Shown: piece after piece, positions 57,780 through 64,000 of the stretch
Numbering within the stretch: position 1 is the stretch's first letter
How the letters are laid out: each line of letters starts with the position of its first letter
NCBI RefSeq assembly: GCF_000003815.2
Contig: NC_049996.1
Location: 13,675,297 to 13,739,296 of the forward strand
Length of the DNA stretch: 64,000 bases
From: Branchiostoma floridae
Taxonomy: Eukaryota; Chordata; Leptocardii; Amphioxiformes; Branchiostomatidae
Reading direction: 5' to 3'
Translations under genes and position numbers: made by a program
The notes under the pieces: model-generated
What the model was told of the DNA's origin: nothing
The model's database searches: none
Seen by the model: the letters and a program-made list of their open reading frames with translations, nothing else

Positions 57780-59130
57780 AATACCGACGGCACAAAATGA
57801 GCTGAATGGAGTGTTTAACTTTAGTAGGGTAATTTCAGTAATTTATTTTTGTGACCTCCCTGTATGTAAACAGGCCTGGTGCTCGTTACATAAATTTACA
57901 ATCATAGAGTACTAGTACTCATTATGCTAAAAGGAAATGTTCTGTATACCAAAAGTTACATGAAAAAATGATTGACTGAATCATTGTCACCCGCGACCAT
58001 AACAACCGGGCGATACAATGCTGAACAGAAGCGGGGAAATTAGGGCACTTTTTTGGTCACCGGGCAATTACTTCCGCCTATATCCCGCTTCTCAAAATGG
58101 GAAAGCGCACTAAACTTAAACTTAAAATATAATATAAATGTTATGGGAAAGTAGTGGTGTATTTATTTAATGACACAGAGGATGTCCATCTGATTAGTAA
58201 TTATCAAAATGTGACACTTAATTGTGTAATGTGCGTTTAGAGGTCGACGGCATATGGTAGCGTGGTGTTCCTTGAGCTTGATGTTTGGCAGACTAAGGTT
58301 GTCAGCATTATTGAGGTTCGACTTTGTGCCTCAGAGCTGTGTGGTGGGAGGAAGTTGGGAAACTCAGAAAGAAGAAGGGATGTGGCCAACTTTAGTCAGA
58401 TGGTGATTTGATTTTCCACCAATATGTCATAACATCAGCTGTTCACACGGTACAAAACGAGATGCACACTTTCCTCTGACAGCCCTACACCAACTGTAAG
58501 ATGAATACTTGGCGCCAACACCGTCTGCTAAAAACAAGTACCATTGGCTACGAAAGAGACAACTAACAACTGTCCCTTATCGTAACAAAATCAGAAGATC
58601 TTTTTCGCCCATAAAACTTCTGACACCCAACCCAGATGAGAGGACCTAATGGCATTTTAATCACCATGTCACTCAAATCAGCAGTACAGTATGTGAGACA
58701 TCCATACCTGTTAAGCATTATCGTTAAATGTACCTCAACTTCTTAAAATTATACTTACGCTTCACATCTCCATGATATCCTAAGCAGACATAACTAAAAC
58801 TAATTATCATATTAAAAAAACTCGGGGTTCCCCAAACAGCTGTCACTTCATCTGCTTGGAGCTAAGCCCATTAACAAACACATAAAGCACGATGCCTGTA
58901 CCAATATACCTCAAATATAGGGGTGATTTCTGATATTATTACATCGATTATAACGACAGATACGGCTCCCAAAATCTCATCAATTCGAGCTTTCATCACA
59001 CCCCACCAACACAACAAGTATGAAACCAATCCATCCAGCCATTCTTGAGTAATCATCTACACAGACAGAGACACATAACAGAAAATATAACCTCCATTCC
59101 ATGACATTTCATGGAGGTAATTAACAATCA
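57780..59130. repeat. repeat-rich stretch including a copy of the 40320 family
   Basis: No gene seen. The part from about 58600 to 59125 ends with AACCTCCATTCCATGACATT then TCATGGAGGTAA, the 3' hairpin of the same family as 40320-41165. It contains CATCTGCTTGGAGCTAA, another copy of the dispersed CATCTGCTTGGA motif. Confidence 0.5.
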
Positions 59131-59309
59131 TATTAAGTTGGATATCATAGAAAAAGAAATTGCACAAACTTTCTTATGGTGCATAGTGCATTGAAATTGA
59201 TGCAGAAGCAAGGGAATTATGATCAGCCAAAGTTAATGTTACAGCCTTTTTTTGCTGAGTGTAGATAGCCCACAGACAGTGCTATGGCTGCAAAGTAATA
59301 TTTTCCAAC

Positions 59310-60301
59310 CTTTTCATCCAGTACACACAGCACATGGCCACGATCATCAGAAGAATGGCCACGCCTCCCACCGTCACTGGGATGATGATTTCCAAATGAT
59401 CAAATTGTGACGATGATTCTGCAACAAAATTGGGAACCAATCACCAAGGATGGTGTGTTACGTCGAAGGGCAGTTATTATGGTGACCGGCTATGTTGACA
59501 CAGATACAATCGCTCAACGCTTGTAGTAATGACCGAGGAAAATATCAGATTATAATACTAGAATCTCAATGGATAGTTTAGTTAAGACTGTGACCAATCA
59601 TTAAACGCTTTGTAGTTTTATCCTGCACTAGCACATTAATCCGCTAGAGGCTCTCGTACACCGGGAAATAGATAGGCTCAAGTATTCTCCACGTAGCCAG
59701 GCAAATGTGATAAGCAGGGCCATAAAGAACATTGGTAACAACAGTAACAAGACAAAGTACTTCAGACACCAACAACGGTGGGACAAAAACAAGGATTTAA
59801 CTAGGCGGCCCAAACATACACCACTTCGTCCTTACATCACAAGCTACCTGCTGACAAAAAATCGAGACCATAGCACGCCATCAAAAGCTACAAAAAAAAA
59901 ACACGAAAATTCTGATGCAGTACCTAGGTCATATACCAGGAGGCCCAAAATTGACCTTGACCTTTTACATACTTAGTTTCCTGGTTAAGCTGAGCTGAAC
60001 CTCTCGTCTGGTGACAAAACTGTCTCTTGGGTTCACCACTGTCATGCTGATACAAATGGAGTTGTAACGTCAGAATCTAATGAAAAGATGAGAATAAAGG
60101 TACATAAAAACACTATGTACACGGGCAGGCGTATAATGTAACCTGGAGTAATGTCACCCAGAAAAAGTTACAAGAGTAATGTGGCAGAGAATGTCTGTAA
60201 ACCACATTATTTACATTTAAGTTTACAAGTACAGTTACCTTCCCACGTGTGTTGTTCGGCCGAAGACACACCGACGACAGTAGAAGAATGGCAAGTGTCA
60301 T
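59310..60301 (-). CDS. tentative small single-pass membrane protein gene (TM exon firm, others weak)
   Basis: The exon 59418-59310 is open after an acceptor TTGCAG. It codes SSSQFDHLE and a transmembrane segment (IIIPVTVGGVAILLMIVAM, CCVYW), then MK and a weak GTTGGA donor in phase 2. Reading on instead gives RLENITLQP and a stop at 59282. Its phase class (1 in, 2 out) equals that of the lectin receptor's transmembrane exon, suggesting a paralogous module. Upstream, 60301-60239 reads MTLAILLLSSVCLRPNNTRG, a possible signal exon ending in phase 0. An exon from about 60075 (ILTLQLHLYQHDSGEPKRQF) follows a very good acceptor in phase 0. The phases between that exon and the TM exon do not join, so at least one exon is missing or misjudged. 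Confidence 0.4.
59795..59965. repeat. fragment of the 40320 repeat family
   Basis: CTAGGCGGCCCAAACATACA, CTTACATCACAAGCTACCTG and AAATTGACCTTGACCTTTTA match 40826-41000 in the same order. Confidence 0.7.
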
Positions 60302-60399
60302 GTAGCAGTCTCGGTGTAACCCATCCGCACACTCCAGTAAAACATGCAAGCGCCTCCAGAAAACAATGGTCGACGAACTAGTCCAAAGTAAATACATGC

Positions 60400-61101
60400 G
60401 CTACATGTACTTGGACCCGTATGGAACCACTTTTAATTTACAGCCGCAAACGCTCTGTTTGTACTTGGTGACGACACTATAGCTAGTAACGGTCGCCGTA
60501 TATTTGCCATAGCAACTTCCGTACATTAGCAAAGACGGCAACTTGTTATACAATCAAGGTCCATAGTGCATTGGGTCTTTGCAACAGATGTTTACATTGG
60601 CACTGGAAACAATGGCAATAAATAGTTCTTGTAGCCACAGTAGTGTTGGATTTATTGATGACAGATTTTTAGATATATTGTTGTACTGGTTTACAAAAGG
60701 TGCACGCCTATAAAATGCCTGGACGGCAATAACGGATAAACACACTACGTGACTAAGAGCATTTCTATGTACATAAATGTGGTGTGAGGTACGTCGAGAT
60801 ACGCATGTGTGACTGTGTGTGAATGTTGGCGTATGTGTGAATGTATATTCATGCAGGTGTATGTGTATCGGTGTGCACGTGTACATGTTTGTATGTTTGT
60901 GTTTCTTTTTCATGTGTCTGAAATGTTGAACAACGAGAAAACGTTTAGATTTATAATCTTAACAGATCTAAGTAAGATAAAGCAGTTAAAGAAGTTGAAA
61001 AATCATTGCTATCTAAGACGAAAAAGACAAATTTTGAAGAGGGAAAAGCTTGAAGATTTGGTCTGATTTGAAATATACCTATAAACATGAACTGTCTGCT
61101 T
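60400..61101. other. non-coding, no gene seen
   Basis: Contains a GT-rich stretch near 60806-60905. It is the region 3' of the lectin receptor stop codon; no clear AATAAA was found. Confidence 0.4.
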
Positions 61102-63723
61102 TCATGCAGTACTTCCATACAACTCATTGTCAACGTACCCTTCCTCGTTACCTGCTGTAGTAAACGTGATATTACCTGTAGTCTCATACAACATGTTATC
61201 AACAGAACCATCTTCCTCATTGTCTAGTTCATTGTCATATTGGCTATTTGAGACACCTGTCGTCTTATGTGGCTTGGCATACATCTCATCTAAATTTGAG
61301 ACATTGGATTTCTTCTTCATAGGCTTAGCATAGAGTTGGTCAACATTAGGGGTTGGCTTCTTCTTGTTTGGTTTTGCGTAGAGGTCGGCAATGTTAGGCG
61401 GGTCTGTGGGGTTGCAGTCTCCGTCCATTCGGTACGTGGCGCCTGTGTCTGTGAGCTGGATGTTGGAGGAAGTTGTGACGTCATCATAGATGTTGTTGTG
61501 CACGCTGGTTGGGGAGTCTGCTGAATCAGGTCTTTTTCTGTCACGAAAAACGTACTATGAAGACATTTCATCTCATACAGTTACAATTTGAACATGAATG
61601 TCTTGTTCTGAAATGAAATATATGAAGAAACTGGTTTCAAATGACTTATTCAAGTCTAAAATGGGCATTCAATGTATATATCTTAAGCATAACACAATGC
61701 CACCATTCTTGTAATATAACATATAGCATAAAACGTAGTACCTTCGTTTCCAGAAAATGAAACCCGCAACTCCAGCGATAAGAACGACAGCAGCCACACT
61801 TGCACTGACAGCGGCTATGATTATGATGTTGTTTTGTGATGGCCCTTGAATGATAGGAATTTACAGAAAAAGGTGCACTTTGAGTGAACAAAACTCATGT
61901 AACATTTAAACAGTCTACAAATCAAATCAATTGAACGCTTCAATGATATGTTGGAATCAGCCTTTAAAAAGAATCAAAGTACAAAATGATGATGAATAAC
62001 AAGAAAGTACACAATACTCAAAAGTATACAATAGTATACTGTGTGTGTGTGTCATTCGGTCTATACAGACTATGAATTATATACTGCTAAGGAGAATAAT
62101 CTGAAAAATGAGAGCAACTTACGACCGCCGTCCAGAGCACCAGAATTTCCCCTTAAAGTAGTTTGGACTTCAACAATAGTTCCTGAAACGGAAATCATAT
62201 TAAATAATTTACATGTAACATCTTGTATACAAGATAACGTTATTTCAAATGCAACGTTATTTCAAATGCAATTTCCAGTGTGATTGTTCAGTTCATCCAT
62301 GAAAGATACATAACCTGAAGTGTTGATGTCTTCAGCTGTGAAGCCTTGGTCAGTTGTTTTCAGAACTGTCTGTGGTCCAGCTCCAACTGTTGATTGAGGC
62401 CGAATGATGGACCCTACTTGGAGATATTGATGTTAACATTTGAGAGATTTTTCCACAGTGATCAGTACAAGTCACATTAGATTACCAATCGTCATTTTGC
62501 GACGAAAATCACCAATCAAAACTTTGTAGTGAACTTAACCTTGTGCCTTCATAATAATAAAAAATGATATGAATATTACAAAAAATGCCACAACATCACT
62601 TCCTACGAAACTTTTTGTCATATACACAATTACGAGTGGTAAAAGGAACTGTGGCTACGGTTGCAGAAGAACTTGTACTTGGCTGAACTGCCGTGATAAC
62701 CTCTGCATGTAATGTAATAACAAAGACGTAGATATGTTATTGACACGGATGATAAGCCTAGGTCACATTATGTAGTAAAGGAAACATAGACGTGCCAAGA
62801 AAAATCTTTAAATCTTTCAACTAGCAGCTATTTTACTAATCAGTGTTACAATCGAACAAACAAAGAGAAGTTGAAAACAGTACCGAAGGAACAGCTGTAC
62901 TTTAGAGTGAGCACTTTGGATCTTCCTGGACAGGGATCTTCAAGTACATCGTTGTGACTCCTGACCTCGCAGGTGGATTTGCCATCACACAAATCATGTA
63001 CTCGAGCAGTAACGTCAGAAGAGCAGTCACAACCCGGAAAACCAAGGATAGGAAAACAAACCCCACCACAGCGGGCTGTATAGTCTCTTGCCCCATATGA
63101 AGCTGAAATAATGTCGATTGTGCCTGGTCGGATACACTGAATGATCTTATATTTGCCTTCGCAGATGTATGTCGTTTGTGGACCTGGAATAAGAAGTTGA
63201 ATAAGTAACGAATAATAACTATTTTAATGAACGAAATGGCACCAATTGGAATTATGCTAGTGTTGATACGATTTTGAACTGTATTGTATTGTGTTGACCT
63301 TTACACTAGCTAAACAGTTTGCCTGTGTTGGTTCGTTGTGAACAAACGTAAATGAATGAAAACAACAACAACCTGTTTTAAGATTTCAAATGACAAACTT
63401 CTACTGATTTTTTAGAAAAATGTGACAAGCTAGCACTAGTCTATTCTCCTTTTTACTGTCACAGTAAGTACACACAGGTTGCAAAGTTATACAAAGGGTT
63501 ACGACTCACGAGTAATTTTCCTTCATGATGATTAGTGCCTATCTATTGTTGTGTCATACCGTTTCCTTGTAAAGCATAAACCCTAGTTTAGATACAGCTC
63601 AAGATGGCTTATTGTGTACATACCTTCGTTTTCTTGGCTGGAAACTTGGACTAGAAACATGGACACAAAGAACAGAGAGAATACGACAGAATACCCCATT
63701 CTCCTGCTTTCTAACGTAGACAT
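61102..63723 (-). CDS. SUEL/galactose-rhamnose-binding lectin single-pass receptor with multi-tyrosine tail
   Basis: Predicted 386 aa. Exons: 63723-63624, 63183-62884, 62702-62634, 62413-62315, 62182-62123, 61844-61742, 61531-61102. The first five introns are phase 1, the last is phase 2. A signal peptide (hydrophobic VVFSLFFVSMFLVQVSS) is followed by one SUEL-type lectin domain filling exon 2 (about 34-133): YICEGKYKII, SASYGARDY, LCDGKSTCEV and DPCPGRSKVLTLKYSC. These domains bind galactose/rhamnose-type sugars. A Ser/Thr-rich stalk (134-209), a transmembrane helix (about 215-237) and a 143-residue tail follow. The tail has nine tyrosines, three in YAKP (295, 311, 328), plus YDNE at 342. 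YxxP is the known docking motif of Crk/Nck-type SH2 domains and YxN of Grb2. A sugar-sensing, tyrosine-phosphorylated receptor is my inference. Confidence 0.9.
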
Positions 63724-64000
63724 CGTCTAAATCACTACTATGTCAAACAGCTACTAGCATGAAAGAGAAGAACTGTTGGTTTCAGAAGTTGGAAACAACA
63801 GCGTCGTGTTCCTCAAATCGTTTCCGTGTTAGCGTAGGGCCCAATTGTTAATCTTTAACACGGCATGCTTAAGCGCTTGGTGTGTGGACTTTCATTGGTA
63901 TTGCATAGTGATTACAATGGTAGTTAGATGGGTTCACCGATATAAGGAAAGCACATTTGGAGCTGCATGCGTTTCAGACTTCTACGTTAATGTTCAACAG
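63724..64000. promoter_or_regulatory. upstream flank of the lectin receptor gene
   Basis: Lies 5' of the ATG on the - strand. It contains the likely 5' UTR and promoter, but I see no clear TATA box or other recognisable site on the - strand. The window ends before a neighbouring gene is seen. Confidence 0.3.

Overview
The window is animal nuclear DNA: intron-rich genes with GT-AG splice sites, metazoan domain families, and about half repeats and mobile-element debris. The gene content (haemopexin MMPs, a Ly6/uPAR protein, a SUEL-lectin receptor, a YajO-like aldo-keto reductase array), an APE-type LINE, tRNA-headed SINEs and a scattered AACATCTGCTTGGA repeat motif fit a lancelet (Branchiostoma) best. 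That assignment is inference from the sequence alone. Two 100-N assembly gaps are present (14211-14310 and 35124-35223).

Layout. 1-6.7 kb: no convincing gene; tandem repeats, a long (GA)n run and a small TIR element. 6.7-23.5 kb: two paralogous secreted matrix metalloproteinases facing each other tail to tail (+ strand 6732-12820, - strand 18706-23456). Four exons have identical lengths in the two genes, and the introns after the propeptide are all phase 1. Both have a very short acidic propeptide with an atypical Cys-Gly-Phe-Asp switch. Each carries a different decaying tandem duplication of one exon edge. 23.5-34.7 kb: mostly non-coding, with a retroposed 3' mRNA end, a long-TIR MITE and a GC-rich signal-peptide exon on the - strand. 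34.7-38.1 kb: a four-coding-exon Ly6/uPAR (LU-domain) GPI-type gene on the - strand. 41.4-53.0 kb: a + strand tandem array of aldo-keto reductase copies. The middle copy (45677-51128, 8 exons, 354 aa) is intact. The first lacks exon 1 and has a 4-bp insertion and a nonsense codon. The third has only exons 1-2. 53.0-57.7 kb: a nested pile, with an intact LINE (990-codon reading frame) inside a tRNA-derived SINE, both with target-site duplications, then a Tc1-like transposase fossil. 59.3-63.7 kb, - strand: a seven-exon SUEL-lectin single-pass receptor whose tail has three YAKP motifs and six further tyrosines, and a neighbouring transmembrane exon of the same phase class. That exon could belong with an orphan tail exon at 39.9-40.1 kb, which would place the whole reductase array inside an intron.

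The two MMPs probably act outside the cell after proprotein-convertase cleavage. The Ly6 and lectin-receptor genes encode surface proteins. The reductase is a cytosolic NAD(P)H-type oxidoreductase by family. Nothing in the sequence shows that these genes share a pathway.
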